Below are positions 1 to 9,500 of a DNA stretch of 33,768 nucleotides, in pieces. Origin of the DNA: Proteiniphilum sp. (GTDB lineage: Bacteria; Bacteroidota; Bacteroidia; Bacteroidales; Dysgonomonadaceae). The stretch lies in the NCBI GenBank assembly GCA_028709605.1, contig JAQVWR010000017.1:1-33768 (forward strand), given 5' to 3'. How positions within the stretch are numbered: position 1 is the stretch's first letter; each line of letters begins with the position of its first letter. The notes under the pieces are model-generated. The model was given only the letters and a program-made list of their open reading frames with translations. It made no database searches and was not told the DNA's origin. The position numbers and the translations under genes were made by a program.

Positions 1-346
1 CTTTCACACGGGCAATCACCTCCTTCACCGAGAAAGGTTTGGAGATATAGTCATCCCCGCCAAGCGAAAAGCCGGTCAGCATATCGTTCTCCCTGTTTTT
101 GGCAGTGAGGAAGATGATGGGAATGCAGTTTCCCTCTTTCCGCAGCTTCTCAGCCATCATAAAGCCCGACATGCCGCCCATCATCACATCCAGGATCAGT
201 AGCTGGTGCAGATCGGTCAACATCGTCAGCGCTTCTTCGGCCGATGCGGCCACATCCGTGATGTACCCCTCCTTTTCAAGGTTAAACTGCAGGATATCAC
301 AGATATCCTTTTCATCATCCACAACCAGTAATCTTTCTTTCATCAT
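1..346 (-). CDS. Response regulator, N-terminal receiver domain (partial, runs off the window)
   Basis: Translating the minus strand from the ATG at 346 gives about 115 residues of a CheY-like receiver domain before the window ends. Visible are the acidic pocket VVDDE (residues 8-12), the phospho-acceptor Asp53 in LILDVMM, the Thr of FLTAK (about 81) and the conserved Lys103 in DDYISKPF. The output domain is outside the window. The start of the conserved helix FSVKEVIARVK fits the OmpR/PhoB type, but that is an inference. A second ATG lies at 343. A TAnnTTTG promoter box sits 52 bases upstream. The gene is divergent from queC and its partner kinase is presumably beyond the left edge. Confidence 0.9.
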   Translation of the reverse strand, partial: MMKERLLVVDDEKDICDILQFNLEKEGYITDVAASAEEALTMLTDLHQLLILDVMMGGMSGFMMAEKLRKEGNCIPIIFLTAKNRENDMLTGFSLGGDDYISKPFSVKEVIARVK

Positions 347-397
347 GCTGCTAAAAAAGGGTTCTCGGTGTAAAAACCGATGAGGCGATCATCAATG

Positions 398-405
398 CAA
401 ATGTA
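398..405 (-). promoter_or_regulatory. Putative -7 promoter box (TACATTTG) for the response regulator
   Basis: The minus strand reads TACATTTG, matching the Bacteroidetes -7 consensus TAnnTTTG. Transcription would begin roughly at 390, leaving a leader of about 45 bases that contains a small hairpin (TCGGT at 365-369 with ACCGA at 376-380). No clear -33 TTG is seen. Confidence 0.5.
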
Positions 406-504
406 CGACATGAATATTACATACACGTTACGAAAAGATTACTTTTTTGTTAAGAAGGATGGTACAAGTGCATCAGAAGATAGGATAAATCGCGGGAATT
501 ATCC

Positions 505-512
505 TATCTTTG
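505..512 (+). promoter_or_regulatory. Putative -7 promoter box (TATCTTTG) for queC-queF
   Basis: TATCTTTG matches TAnnTTTG exactly. Transcription would start near 518-520, giving a leader of about 54 bases, long enough for a small riboswitch. No convincing -33 TTG is visible at the usual distance. Confidence 0.55.
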
Positions 513-534
513 CAATCGGAAAGCAATTGCTTTT

Positions 535-569
535 CTGTGTAGCTTAGGGAACCACATAAAAAACAAAGA
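535..569 (+). promoter_or_regulatory. Candidate preQ1-I riboswitch in the queC leader
   Basis: The leader can fold like a class I preQ1 riboswitch. P1 is TGTG (536-539) with CACA (553-556). The loop starts with U540 and ends with C552, the places of the conserved loop U and the ligand-pairing C. The A-rich tail ATAAAAAAC (556-564) follows. Loop bases 543-547 (CTTAG) can pair with tail bases 564-568 (CAAAG) with one mismatch, keeping the G-C pair that stacks under the ligand in known structures. The tail ends five bases before the queC ATG, so a folded pseudoknot could block translation. The downstream genes make preQ1. P1 is only four pairs, so this is a candidate. Confidence 0.5.
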
Positions 570-572
570 ACA

Positions 573-1241
573 ATGAGAACATACAACCAGGAGGATGCGC
601 TCGTCCTCTTCTCGGGTGGACAGGATTCCACCACCTGCCTCTACTGGGCAAAGCAGCAGTTCCGACAGGTCCATACCCTCTGTTTCACATACGGCCAGCG
701 TCACTCACAAGAGGTGGAGAATGCACGCCGCATCGCAGCGATGACCGCCACCCCGTTCCGGGTGCTCGACGCTTCCATCATCTCCCGGCTGGCACCCAAT
801 TCGCTGACTGACCGCACCATGACGATGGATGAGAAGCAGCCGAAAGGCTCCTATCCCAACACCTTCGTGCCGGGAAGAAACCTGCTGTTCCTCACCTTCG
901 CCGCCACCCTGGCCTATGCAGAGGGGATCCGGCACCTGGTCACGGGTGTCTCGCAAGCCGACTACAGCGGATACCCCGACTGCAGGGATACCTTTATCCG
1001 ATCGGCCAACGCCACGCTCAACCTGGCAATGGACCAACAGTTTGTGATCCACACGCCGCTGATGTGGCGCAACAAGAAGGAGGTGTGGCAACTGGCCGAC
1101 GAGCTGGGAGTGTTCGACTTCATCCGCCATGAGACGCTCACCTGCTACAACGGTATCAAAGCTGACGGCTGCGGTCATTGCCCCGCCTGCCTGCTCCGCC
1201 GCAGGGGGCTGAAAGCCTATCTTGCAGAAAGAGGGCATTAA
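573..1241 (+). CDS. queC: 7-cyano-7-deazaguanine (preQ0) synthase QueC
   Basis: A 222-residue protein with the complete QueC signature. The ATP-pyrophosphatase P-loop SGGQDS is at residues 14-19. Four cysteines at the C-terminus (Cys191, 200, 203, 206; pattern GCGHCPAC) form the zinc site. Known role of the family: ATP-dependent conversion of 7-carboxy-7-deazaguanine and ammonia to preQ0 in the cytosol, in queuosine biosynthesis. The gene is followed after 46 bases by queF, the next pathway enzyme, and is preceded by a promoter box and a candidate preQ1 riboswitch. Length and motifs are normal. Confidence 0.97.
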   Translation: MRTYNQEDALVLFSGGQDSTTCLYWAKQQFRQVHTLCFTYGQRHSQEVENARRIAAMTATPFRVLDASIISRLAPNSLTDRTMTMDEKQPKGSYPNTFVPGRNLLFLTFAATLAYAEGIRHLVTGVSQADYSGYPDCRDTFIRSANATLNLAMDQQFVIHTPLMWRNKKEVWQLADELGVFDFIRHETLTCYNGIKADGCGHCPACLLRRRGLKAYLAERGH

Positions 1242-1287
1242 CACCCCGATCGGTTTGATTCATCACCCATCCAATATTCATTCAGCT

Positions 1288-1755
1288 ATGGAAAAGGAGC
1301 AACTTAGCCATTTAGGCAAACAGACGGTATACCGGCAGGATTATGCACCCGATGTACTGGAAGCGTTCACCAACAAGCACCGGAACAATGACTACTGGGT
1401 CACCTTTGACTGCCCCGAATTCACCAGCCTCTGCCCCATCACCGGCCAGCCAGACTTCGCCACCATCCGCATCGACTACATCCCCGACGTGAAGATGGTG
1501 GAAAGCAAGAGCCTGAAGCTCTATCTCTTCAGCTTTCGCAACCACGGAGCCTTTCATGAAGACTGTGTAAACATCATCATGAAAGATCTGATCGGTCTGA
1601 TGGATCCTAAATATATTGAGGTGACCGGCATCTTCACCCCGCGCGGAGGCATCAGCATCTACCCTTATGCCAATTACGGTCGTGCAGGCACGAAGTATGA
1701 AAAGCTGGCCGAAGAGCGGCTGTTTGCTCACTCTATCCCCTCTTTCGGTTTATAG
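1288..1755 (+). CDS. queF: NADPH-dependent preQ0 reductase QueF (short, unimodular type)
   Basis: A 155-residue protein of the short QueF type that reduces the nitrile of preQ0 to the aminomethyl group of preQ1. The T-fold signature [14 protein letters not shown] is present; Cys49 is the residue that forms the thioimide with substrate in this family. The segment [20 protein letters not shown] carries the family's substrate and NADPH contacts. The frame is open from 1222, overlapping queC, but conserved sequence starts only after the ATG at 1288, so that start was chosen. Probably co-transcribed with queC. The last 28 bases overlap the convergent lipoprotein gene. Confidence 0.96.
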   Translation: MEKEQLSHLGKQTVYRQDYAPDVLEAFTNKHRNNDYWVTFDCPEFTSLCPITGQPDFATIRIDYIPDVKMVESKSLKLYLFSFRNHGAFHEDCVNIIMKDLIGLMDPKYIEVTGIFTPRGGISIYPYANYGRAGTKYEKLAEERLFAHSIPSFGL

Positions 1756-2525
1756 ATCCTTACCCAGTCAATCAGCAAGTCAGCCGGCAGGTTGGCAGTA
1801 TCGGTATCCTTGTTCAACCGGATGCCGAGGAACAGCTGAAAGTCCTGGGTATCGAAAGGAAACTGCCCCGGCATGTCGGTAAGGATCCGCGGGTACTTAC
1901 GGGTACGAAGGTCATCCACGAAAAAAACCAGGCTGTCGGGGTACTTCTCCACCCCATAGATGCGGTACTGTGTGGGATTCACCCCCACCAATGAGCTGGA
2001 TGGCGGATTTTCGGCCATCCCCCCGGTAGTGGTATATTCGGACGATACCGATTGGTAAATGAACTGATCCAACCCGAAATGTTCCATCAAATCGATCGAG
2101 ATATGCTTCGACCGGTCCGCCGGCAACAACGAAAGAAAGTGGGTGGCTCCTTCAGCGGGATTCACACGAACCTTTACCTCAATACGGGCGACAGCTCCCG
2201 CCTTCAGTCCTCCGCGGGTGATTCCACCCGTAAGAAAGGGCATCGTATCGTTGGGTACCGAATTCTCCATCGCCCGCAACACCAGGTTCCCTTCCTGCGA
2301 TAGATATAAGGCATCATTGCGGCTCATATAACGATCCATCAGTCGTTTTCCCCTGGGTATCTTTGTCCATTCGGTTTCATTCAATCCTTCATCGAAATCA
2401 TCTTCCCAGACCAGCTCCCAGCCTGCACGGAATTTCTCATCGGTCTCTTTCTTCTGACCGGTACAGGAGCACATTCCGGTAAAGAGCAGTGCCGTCAGCA
2501 GCAGCAGTGTCGTATTTTTTTTCAT
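1728..2525 (-). CDS. GH16-like lipoprotein lacking the catalytic nucleophile
   Basis: A 265-residue protein with a lipoprotein signal (hydrophobic stretch then Cys19/Cys21, the latter preceded by Ser). The N-terminal [11 protein letters not shown] matches the opening of glycoside hydrolase family 16 (laminarinase-like jelly-roll), and [10 protein letters not shown] matches its end. The active-site strand, normally E-I-D-I-M-E, reads S-I-D-L-M-E at residues 143-148: the nucleophile Glu is Ser143, while Asp145 and the acid/base Glu148 remain. The Trp-rich segment that normally precedes it is replaced by [10 protein letters not shown]. It may therefore bind rather than cleave glycans; that is inference. 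It overlaps queF tail-to-tail by 28 bases. Confidence 0.8.
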   Translation of the reverse strand: MKKNTTLLLLTALLFTGMCSCTGQKKETDEKFRAGWELVWEDDFDEGLNETEWTKIPRGKRLMDRYMSRNDALYLSQEGNLVLRAMENSVPNDTMPFLTGGITRGGLKAGAVARIEVKVRVNPAEGATHFLSLLPADRSKHISIDLMEHFGLDQFIYQSVSSEYTTTGGMAENPPSSSLVGVNPTQYRIYGVEKYPDSLVFFVDDLRTRKYPRILTDMPGQFPFDTQDFQLFLGIRLNKDTDTANLPADLLIDWVRIYKPKEGIE

Positions 2526-2561
2526 GTAGTGATGTTTGTTGTTTCTTTCAAATTGTCATTG

Positions 2562-2569
2562 CAAAAATA
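2562..2569 (-). promoter_or_regulatory. Putative -7 promoter box (TATTTTTG) for the GH16-like lipoprotein
   Basis: The minus strand reads TATTTTTG, a match to TAnnTTTG, 37 bases upstream of the lipoprotein ATG. A TTG further upstream (in GGTTGGAG) is about 25 bases away, longer than usual. Confidence 0.45.
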
Positions 2570-2721
2570 GCAATAATGGACGGTACTGGTTCTCCAACCG
2601 GGCACAATAAGTGTTAAACGAACCGTTCGTCTGATCATTTTTATCCGATATCGGACAAATCCATATCGATGGATCATCGACAAAGAAATACAAAAACCCA
2701 AATGAAAGGGAAACTTTTTAT

Positions 2722-2729
2722 TACCTTTG
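2722..2729 (+). promoter_or_regulatory. Putative -7 promoter box (TACCTTTG) for the aminotransferase
   Basis: TACCTTTG matches TAnnTTTG. The predicted transcription start (about 2735-2737) lies at or after the first in-frame ATG at 2734, which argues that translation starts downstream at 2782 or 2788. Confidence 0.55.
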
Positions 2730-2781
2730 CCCCTTGCTTGCATGCAGGAAAAAAGATCAAAACAGGTTACAGTCAACACGA

Positions 2782-3984
2782 ATGATTATGCCGGAAATTT
2801 CTCAGCGGGGAATAGAGATGCCCGCTTCACCCATACGCAAACTTGCCCCCCTGTCGGATGCCGCCAAGGCACGGGGTATCAAAGTATATCACCTCAACAT
2901 CGGTCAGCCCGACCTGCCCTCTCCCCCCTCGGCACTGGAAGCCATCCGGGGGATCGACCGCACCACGCTGGAATACAGTCCCAGTGACGGGTATCGTTTT
3001 TACCGGGAGAACCTGACGGAGTATTACAAAACATACCATATCGAGCTGACGCCCGAAGAGATTATTGTAACGGCAGGCGGCTCGGAGGCGGTGCTCTATG
3101 CCTTTATGGCCTGCCTCAACCCTGGCGACGAGATCATCGTGCCCGAGCCGGCCTATGCCAACTATATGGCTTTTGCCATCTCTGCCGGCGCAGTGATCCG
3201 CACCCTTCCCTCCACCATCGGGTCGGGTTTCGCCCTGCCTCACATTGATGATTTTGAGCAGCTGATCAATGAGCGGACCAAAGGAATCCTGATCTGCAAC
3301 CCGAACAACCCCACCGGCTATGTCTACACGCCCCGCGAGATGGAACAGATCCGGCAGCTGGTGTTGAAACACAACCTCTACCTCTTCTCCGACGAGGTAT
3401 ACCGGGAATTTATCTACAACGACACCCCCTATGTCTCTGCCTGTCACCTGAAGGGAATAGAAGAGAACGTGGTGCTAATCGATTCGGTCTCGAAACGCTA
3501 CAGTGAGTGTGGCATCCGCATCGGGGCACTGATTACAAAGAACCGCAGGGTGCACGACACGGTGATGAAGTTCTGCCAGGCACGCCTCAGTCCCCCGCTC
3601 ATCGGGCAGATTGCGGCTAACGCGTCGCTGCAGGAGAACGGCACCTATCAGCAACATAACTTCGACGAATACAAGCGCCGCCGTGATTATCTGATTGAAC
3701 GGCTCAACCGCATACCGGGGGTCTACTCCCCTATGCCACAGGGGGCGTTCTACACGCTGGCACGCCTGCCCATTGACGATGCCGATGCCTTTTGTGCCTG
3801 GTGTCTCTCCGATTTCTCCCATGAGGGGCAGACGGTCTTTTTGGCACCCGCTACCGGTTTTTATGTCACGCCGGGATTGGGGAAGAATGAGGTGCGCATC
3901 GCCTATGTACTGAAAAGGGATGACCTGGAGAAGGCGCTGACGGTGCTGGAGAAGGCGCTGGAAGCATATCCGCGCCGAAAATAA
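2782..3984 (+). CDS. PLP-dependent aminotransferase, class I/II (fold type I)
   Basis: About 400 residues. The PLP Schiff-base lysine is Lys238 in SVSKRYSECGIRIG. Other fold-type-I landmarks are NIGQPDLPSP near the N-terminus, TAGGSEAV (phosphate cup), CNPNNPTGY and FSDEVYREF (the Asp that pairs with the pyridine nitrogen). Known role of the family: amino-group transfer between an amino acid and a 2-oxo acid in the cytosol. The substrate cannot be read from sequence; an aspartate or aromatic aminotransferase is plausible. Starts at 2782 and 2788 (MPEISQRG) are both possible; 2734 is disfavoured by the promoter position. The gene is followed after 9 bases by the permease gene, so they probably share a transcript. 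Confidence 0.92.
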   Translation: MIMPEISQRGIEMPASPIRKLAPLSDAAKARGIKVYHLNIGQPDLPSPPSALEAIRGIDRTTLEYSPSDGYRFYRENLTEYYKTYHIELTPEEIIVTAGGSEAVLYAFMACLNPGDEIIVPEPAYANYMAFAISAGAVIRTLPSTIGSGFALPHIDDFEQLINERTKGILICNPNNPTGYVYTPREMEQIRQLVLKHNLYLFSDEVYREFIYNDTPYVSACHLKGIEENVVLIDSVSKRYSECGIRIGALITKNRRVHDTVMKFCQARLSPPLIGQIAANASLQENGTYQQHNFDEYKRRRDYLIERLNRIPGVYSPMPQGAFYTLARLPIDDADAFCAWCLSDFSHEGQTVFLAPATGFYVTPGLGKNEVRIAYVLKRDDLEKALTVLEKALEAYPRRK

Positions 3985-3993
3985 AAGTCAGGG

Positions 3994-5241
3994 ATGAATA
4001 CGGAGCTGTTTATCGCCAGGAGGATCTACAGGGGGGACCGACAGAACAACCAGCGGGTCTCCTCCCCCGCCATACGGATTGCCATCACCGGTATCACACT
4101 GGGACTGGCGGTCATGATCGTGGCGGTGTGCATCATCGTGGGATTCAAGAGGGAGGTGCGCGCCAAGGTGGTAGGCTTCGGCTCCCATATCCAAGTCACC
4201 GCCTTCGACAGCAACCCATCCTATGAACAGACACCCATCGCCTTCTCCAATACACTGGCAGAGATGCTCTCCTCCAATCCGGCCATCAGCCACATCCAGG
4301 AATATATCACCAAGCCGGGCATCATCAAGACCGACACCGATTTCATGGGAGTGGTTCTGAAAGGGGTGTCGCAACGGTACGACTGGACATTCTTCCGAAA
4401 GAACCTGGTGGAAGGGGAGATCATCCATCCCGGCGACACCGCTGCCGGCAACCGGGCCATCCTCTCCCGCGAGATAGCCGACAAGTTGCATCTGAAGCCG
4501 GGCGACAACTTCACCTGTTACTTTGTGCAGGAGCCGGTGCGTGCCCGCCGCTTCACCATCGCAGGCATCTATGAAACCAACTTCGAAGATTACGACAAGC
4601 TCTATGTCATCACCGAAAAAGAGGTGCTCTCCTCGCTCAACGGCTGGGATGCCGACATGGTGAGCGGCATCGAGGTGCTGGTGAGGGACTATGACCGGCT
4701 CGACCAAACCGCACAGAATCTCTTCTTCGAGATGTCATCTTACCGCGACCGGTTCGGCAACGCACTCTATGCCCGCTCCATCAAGGAGATCAACCCTATG
4801 ATCTTCAATTGGCTCAACCTGCTCGACATGAATGTCTGGGTGATCATCTGTCTGATGCTGGTGGTCTCCGGTTTCACCATGATCTCCGGCCTGCTGATCA
4901 TCATCCTGGAGCGCACCAATATGATCGGCATGTTCAAATCGATGGGTGCCCGCGACTTCAGCATCCGCAAGGTGTTCCTCTACCTCTCCGCCTTCCTGAT
5001 CGGACAAGGCATGCTGTGGGGCAACGCGATCGCACTCATCTTCTGCATCTTGCAGGACCATTTCCGATTGCTCAGGCTCAATCCTGCCACCTACTACCTC
5101 TCCTCCGTACCGGTGGATCTCAACCCGCTCTATATCCTGTTGCTCAATGCCGGCACGCTGCTCGTCACCCTGCTGATGATGCTCGGCCCCTCCTGCCTGG
5201 TTGCCCGCATCGCTCCCGCAAAATCCATTCGGTTCGAATAG
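3994..5241 (+). CDS. LolC/LolE-type ABC transporter permease (FtsX-like)
   Basis: A 415-residue inner-membrane protein with MacB/FtsX topology. One transmembrane helix lies at about residues 29-52, followed by a large periplasmic domain. Three helices follow near the C-terminus (VWVIICLMLVVSGFTMISG, VFLYLSAFLIGQGMLWGN and LYILLLNAGTLLVTLLMML). It ends in APAKSIRFE, typical of the lipoprotein-releasing permeases. The family extracts outer-membrane lipoproteins from the inner membrane, powered by the ATPase LolD, which is not in the window. It is probably translated from the aminotransferase transcript. Confidence 0.9.
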   Translation: MNTELFIARRIYRGDRQNNQRVSSPAIRIAITGITLGLAVMIVAVCIIVGFKREVRAKVVGFGSHIQVTAFDSNPSYEQTPIAFSNTLAEMLSSNPAISHIQEYITKPGIIKTDTDFMGVVLKGVSQRYDWTFFRKNLVEGEIIHPGDTAAGNRAILSREIADKLHLKPGDNFTCYFVQEPVRARRFTIAGIYETNFEDYDKLYVITEKEVLSSLNGWDADMVSGIEVLVRDYDRLDQTAQNLFFEMSSYRDRFGNALYARSIKEINPMIFNWLNLLDMNVWVIICLMLVVSGFTMISGLLIIILERTNMIGMFKSMGARDFSIRKVFLYLSAFLIGQGMLWGNAIALIFCILQDHFRLLRLNPATYYLSSVPVDLNPLYILLLNAGTLLVTLLMMLGPSCLVARIAPAKSIRFE

Positions 5242-5295
5242 GTTGTTGTTGAAAAGTCTGTACAGCTGCCTGCTGCTTACCAGAGAAATATTGGC

Positions 5296-5303
5296 TACAT
5301 TTG
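5296..5303 (+). promoter_or_regulatory. Possible -7 promoter box (TACATTTG) directly before sbcD
   Basis: TACATTTG matches TAnnTTTG but lies only 12 bases before the sbcD ATG at 5316, so a transcript from it would be almost leaderless. It may be a chance match, with sbcDC transcribed from further upstream. Confidence 0.3.
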
Positions 5304-5315
5304 AAAAAAATTAAC

Positions 5316-6536
5316 ATGAGAATACTCCACACAGCCGACTGGCATTTGGGAAAACGGATAGATGACTTTCCGCGCCTGGAGGAGCAGCAGGCGGTGATGC
5401 AGGAGATCTGCGAGATCGCGGATCGGGAGGAGGCCGATGCGGTGCTGGTAGCGGGCGACCTGTTCGACACCTTCAATCCCCCCACAGAGGCGGTCGATCT
5501 GCTCTATCAGACGCTGAAGCGACTAACGGCAAACGGCCGCCGCCCGGTGATCGCCATCGCCGGCAACCACGACTCACCCGACCGAATCGAGGCCCCCGAC
5601 CCGCTGGCCCGTGAGTGCGGCATCATTTTCGCCGGTTATCCCCATTCCGTGGTTCCTCCCTTTGCCCTGGAGTCAGGCCTCCGGGTAGTGCAAAGTGAGC
5701 CCGGTTTTCTGGAGCTGAAACTCCCGGGAACAGATATCCCCATAAGGTTATTGCTGACCCCCTACGCCAGCGAGTACCGGCTGAAAACATTCCTGGGTCA
5801 GGAGAAGAGCGAAGAGCAGTTGCGCACCTTGCTGCAGGGACGGTGGCAAGCACTGGCAGACCGCCATTGCGACCGGCGGGGAGTGAACATCCTGGTGAGC
5901 CACCTCTTCATGGTGAGACAAGGAGATGACCTTCCGGAGGAGCCGGAGGAGGAGAAGCCGATCCTGCATGTGGGCGGTGCACAAGCCGTCTACACCTGTA
6001 ATATCCCGGCACAGATACAATATACGGCACTGGGACACCTGCACCGAATGCACTTTGTTGAGAAAAGCCCATCGCCGGTCTGTTATAGCGGCAGCCCCCT
6101 CTCCTACAGCTTTGCCGAGGCGGGGCAGCAGAAATATCTGTTGAGGGTCGACGTGGCACCGGGAGAAACAGCCCAGGTACGGGAGATACCGCTCACCTGT
6201 ATGAAGAAACTGTTGCGGAAAAGAGCCGAGGGCGTCGATGAAGCCCTGCAGTGGCTCTCCGAAAACCAGGATGCCCTGGTAGAGCTGACGATCGTTACCG
6301 ACAGCTTTCTCACCGCAGTGGAACGGAAAGCCCTCTATGCCGCCCACCCCGGTATCGTGGCGATCATCCCTGATGTAACCGATATGGAGAGGCTGATGGA
6401 GAACAGAAAGCAGCAGATCGACCTGAGCCGGGGTATGGAAGCGTTGTTCCGGGATTATTTCCGTCACGAGAAAGGGCAGGAACCCAACGAGGAGATCATG
6501 CAATTGTTCAACGAGATATTGGCAGAAGAAGAATGA
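5316..6536 (+). CDS. sbcD: Exonuclease SbcCD subunit D (Mre11-type nuclease)
   Basis: A 406-residue metallophosphoesterase. Metal-binding motifs are in the expected order: Asp8 and His10 in HTADWHLGKR, Asp48 in VAGDLFD, AGNHDSP (Asn84, His85), then SHLF and LGHLHRMH. YSGSPLSYSF closes the catalytic domain and a C-terminal cap domain follows. With SbcC it forms the ATP-dependent nuclease that opens DNA hairpins and processes blocked ends. The frame can be read from a TTG at 5301, but the conserved N-terminus MRILHTADWH begins at the ATG at 5316. It overlaps sbcC by four bases (ATGA), a sign of translational coupling. Confidence 0.96.
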   Translation: MRILHTADWHLGKRIDDFPRLEEQQAVMQEICEIADREEADAVLVAGDLFDTFNPPTEAVDLLYQTLKRLTANGRRPVIAIAGNHDSPDRIEAPDPLARECGIIFAGYPHSVVPPFALESGLRVVQSEPGFLELKLPGTDIPIRLLLTPYASEYRLKTFLGQEKSEEQLRTLLQGRWQALADRHCDRRGVNILVSHLFMVRQGDDLPEEPEEEKPILHVGGAQAVYTCNIPAQIQYTALGHLHRMHFVEKSPSPVCYSGSPLSYSFAEAGQQKYLLRVDVAPGETAQVREIPLTCMKKLLRKRAEGVDEALQWLSENQDALVELTIVTDSFLTAVERKALYAAHPGIVAIIPDVTDMERLMENRKQQIDLSRGMEALFRDYFRHEKGQEPNEEIMQLFNEILAEEE

Positions 6537-9500
6537 TACCCATACAACTCACCCTGCAAGGACTTTACTCCTATCAGGCAAAACAGACCATCGACTTTAC
6601 CCGTCTCACCTCTGCAGGCCTGTTCGGCATCTTCGGGACGGTGGGCAGTGGCAAGTCCTCCGTCTTAGAGGCGATCACCTTCGCCCTATACGGTCGTACC
6701 GACAGGCTGAACCTGTCGGGTGACAACCGCAACTATAACATGATGAACCTGAAATCGAAGGAGCTGCTGATCGATTTCATCTTTGAGGCAGGCAAGGAGC
6801 AGACCCTCTATCGTTCCACCGTGAGAGGCAGGCGCAACAGCAAGCGGTTCGAGGATGTGAAAACGCTGGATCGTGCTGCCTACAAGATGGAGGAGAAAGA
6901 GTGGCTCCCCATCGGGCAGGAATTATTGGAGGAAGCTGTCGGTCTCAGCTACGAGAACTTCAAGCGAACCATCATCATCCCCCAGGGTCAGTTTCAAGAG
7001 TTTCTCCAGCTGGGCAGCAGCGATCGTACCCGGATGCTGAAAGAGCTCTTCAGCCTGGAAAAGTATGAGCTTTCCTACAAAGTGGGCCTATTGGAGTCAA
7101 AGAACAACGAGCAGAGGCAGCAGCTGGTGGGACAGCTACAGCAACTGGGAGCAGTCGATGAGGAGCAGGTGGCCCAGTATCAGGAACAGCTAAAAGAGCT
7201 GGAGGAGGCGCTCGAGGAGCAGAAGAAGATGCTTGAGGAGCAACTGCAAAAGGAAGAGTATCTACGGAAATTGCAGGAGTTGGTGCACAAAAGCAGCGAA
7301 GCGGAAAAGGAGTACCGTGAGCTGGAGCGGCAGGAGCCCGTCTATCGTGCCCTCGAAAAGAAAATCAGTCGTTACGAACAGTGTCTCTATCGGTTCAAAC
7401 ATCAACTTGATACAATCAGGGAGACAAACCGGAAAAAAGAGGTGAGATCAGCACAGATCGAGTGCGACAGGAAGAGCCTGAGAGAGGAAGAAGCAGCAAT
7501 TGAACAGATTGAGAAGCTGCTCGACGAGATCACACCGGCCTATGAGAAACGGGATGAGCTACAGCAAAAGGCAATAGAACTCTCCCGTCTGCTGCTGATG
7601 AAAAGGGAGGAGACTGACATCGCCAAGGAGAAGATCCGGCTACAAGCAGGTTGCAACTTTCTTGAAAAAGCGACGAAGCAGGCCGACGATCTAAAAACGG
7701 AGAAGCTGCAACGCGAAGAATGTATCAAAAGCCTTCGCAGCAAGATGCCCGACCCGACCCTGCTCTCTGCCATCAAGAGTTGGCATGAGGAAAAAAAGAA
7801 TCTGGAAAAACAGATAGACGAGATCCGAAAAGAGATCGAGAGATATAGCCGTCAGGAGGAAGAGGTGAAGCGTGAACAGACTCTTCTCCTCACTGATCCG
7901 CTGTTTGAAAAGCTGCCGCACGATGCCGGCTACCCTGAATGCGAACAATGGCTGGAGCATAAAAATGAACAGGCGAAAGCACAACAGCGTAAACTGGCAG
8001 AGGAGGAGAATCACCTGCTGGTGAAAGAACGTTTAAAAAGTTTCGCCCGCGATCTGGAAGAGGGACATCCCTGCCCGCTCTGCGGATCAACGCATCATCC
8101 GGAACGCTATCAGAGTGATGGCCAGGAGAAGCAGCTGCAACGCATCGCGGTTGAGAAGAAGAAACTCGAACAGCAACAGAATCATATCGTATCGCTCAGC
8201 AAGCAGATCACGCTGCTCCAGAGCCGACAGCAACAGGCAAAGATCAACCGGGGAGAGTGGAGCGAAAAGAAACAAAAGCTGCAACAACAGATCACAGACC
8301 ATGCCGGGAAGTTTATCTGGGAGAGGTATCGTGCTGAAAAGGAGCTGAACGCAGCTTTCATCGAAGCGAAGGAGATACGGGAGGCACTCAGGGAGCAGGA
8401 GGCGACGCTCTCCAAAACGGCCTCAAAGCTGGAACAGGAGGAGGTCAACAAGGAACGGTACCGCTCAGAGCTGGAGAAGATTCGCACCTCCCTCACGGTT
8501 CACGAGACCACCCTTGCCACCCTCGGGGAGCAGCTCGAGCTGATCACGCCGGAACAGTTTCGGCTAACCGGTGTGGAGGAAATCGAAGAGAAGAGGCAGC
8601 GGCTGCTGGAAGAGCACCAGCATGTTGTGAAGAGGTACGAGGAGAACAGCAGGCTGCTGCAGGAGCGGTTGCGAAGGAGAGACGGGCTGACCGAATCGCT
8701 CAGGATCAACCGCAGGGAGCTGGAGCAGGAGCAATCGGCCATCGCAAGCCTGCAGAAACAGCTTGACGAAGAACTTGCAAAAACCTCTTTCCGGAACTTC
8801 GACGAAGTCAAACAGATCCTCTCTGAAGCAATCGACCTGGAAGCGGAGAAGTTGAAGCTGGCCACCTTCAGCAATCATTTGGTGCGGGGCAGATCAACAG
8901 TCGAACAACTGCGGAAAGAGATCGGCGGGAGGGTGTACCATGCAGACACACACAGGATGCTCCTGGAAAAAATCAACGCGCTCAGGGAAGAGGTGTCACA
9001 AAAAACCATGCGACAGGGAGAAATAAAAGTGCTGCTCAAGAGACTCCGGGAGGATCTGCACCACATGACCATGCTGAGGGAGGCACTCGAGAAGCTGGAG
9101 ACAAGGGGTGAGAACATCCGGACAATGAAGTCGCTCTTCAAGGCGAGCGGTTTCGTAAACTATATCTCCACCGTCTACCTGCAGAATCTCTGCAATGCAG
9201 CCAACGACCGGTTTTTCCGGCTCACGCGACAGAAGCTGAGCCTCGAGATCACACCCGACAACAACTTCCAGGTGCGTGATTTCATGAATGAGGGAAAGGT
9301 CAGGAGCGTAAAAACCCTTTCCGGCGGCCAAACTTTCCAAGCTTCCCTCTCACTGGCGCTGGCACTGGCCGACAACATCCAGCAAATCACTTGCTCCAGC
9401 CAAAACTTCTTCTTTCTGGATGAAGGCTTCGGATCACTCGACAAGGAGTCGCTCAATATCGTGTTCGACACCCTGAAAACGCTGCGCAGGGAGAACCGTA

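Noticed and set aside
2522-2779. 85-codon minus-strand frame upstream of the GH16-like gene
   Set aside because: It spans two opposing promoter boxes and has no family features.
3988-4707. Antisense frame of 239 codons opposite the LolC/E permease, and similar long antisense frames over sbcD, rho and truA
   Set aside because: They are mirror frames of strongly supported genes and show no independent motifs or starts.
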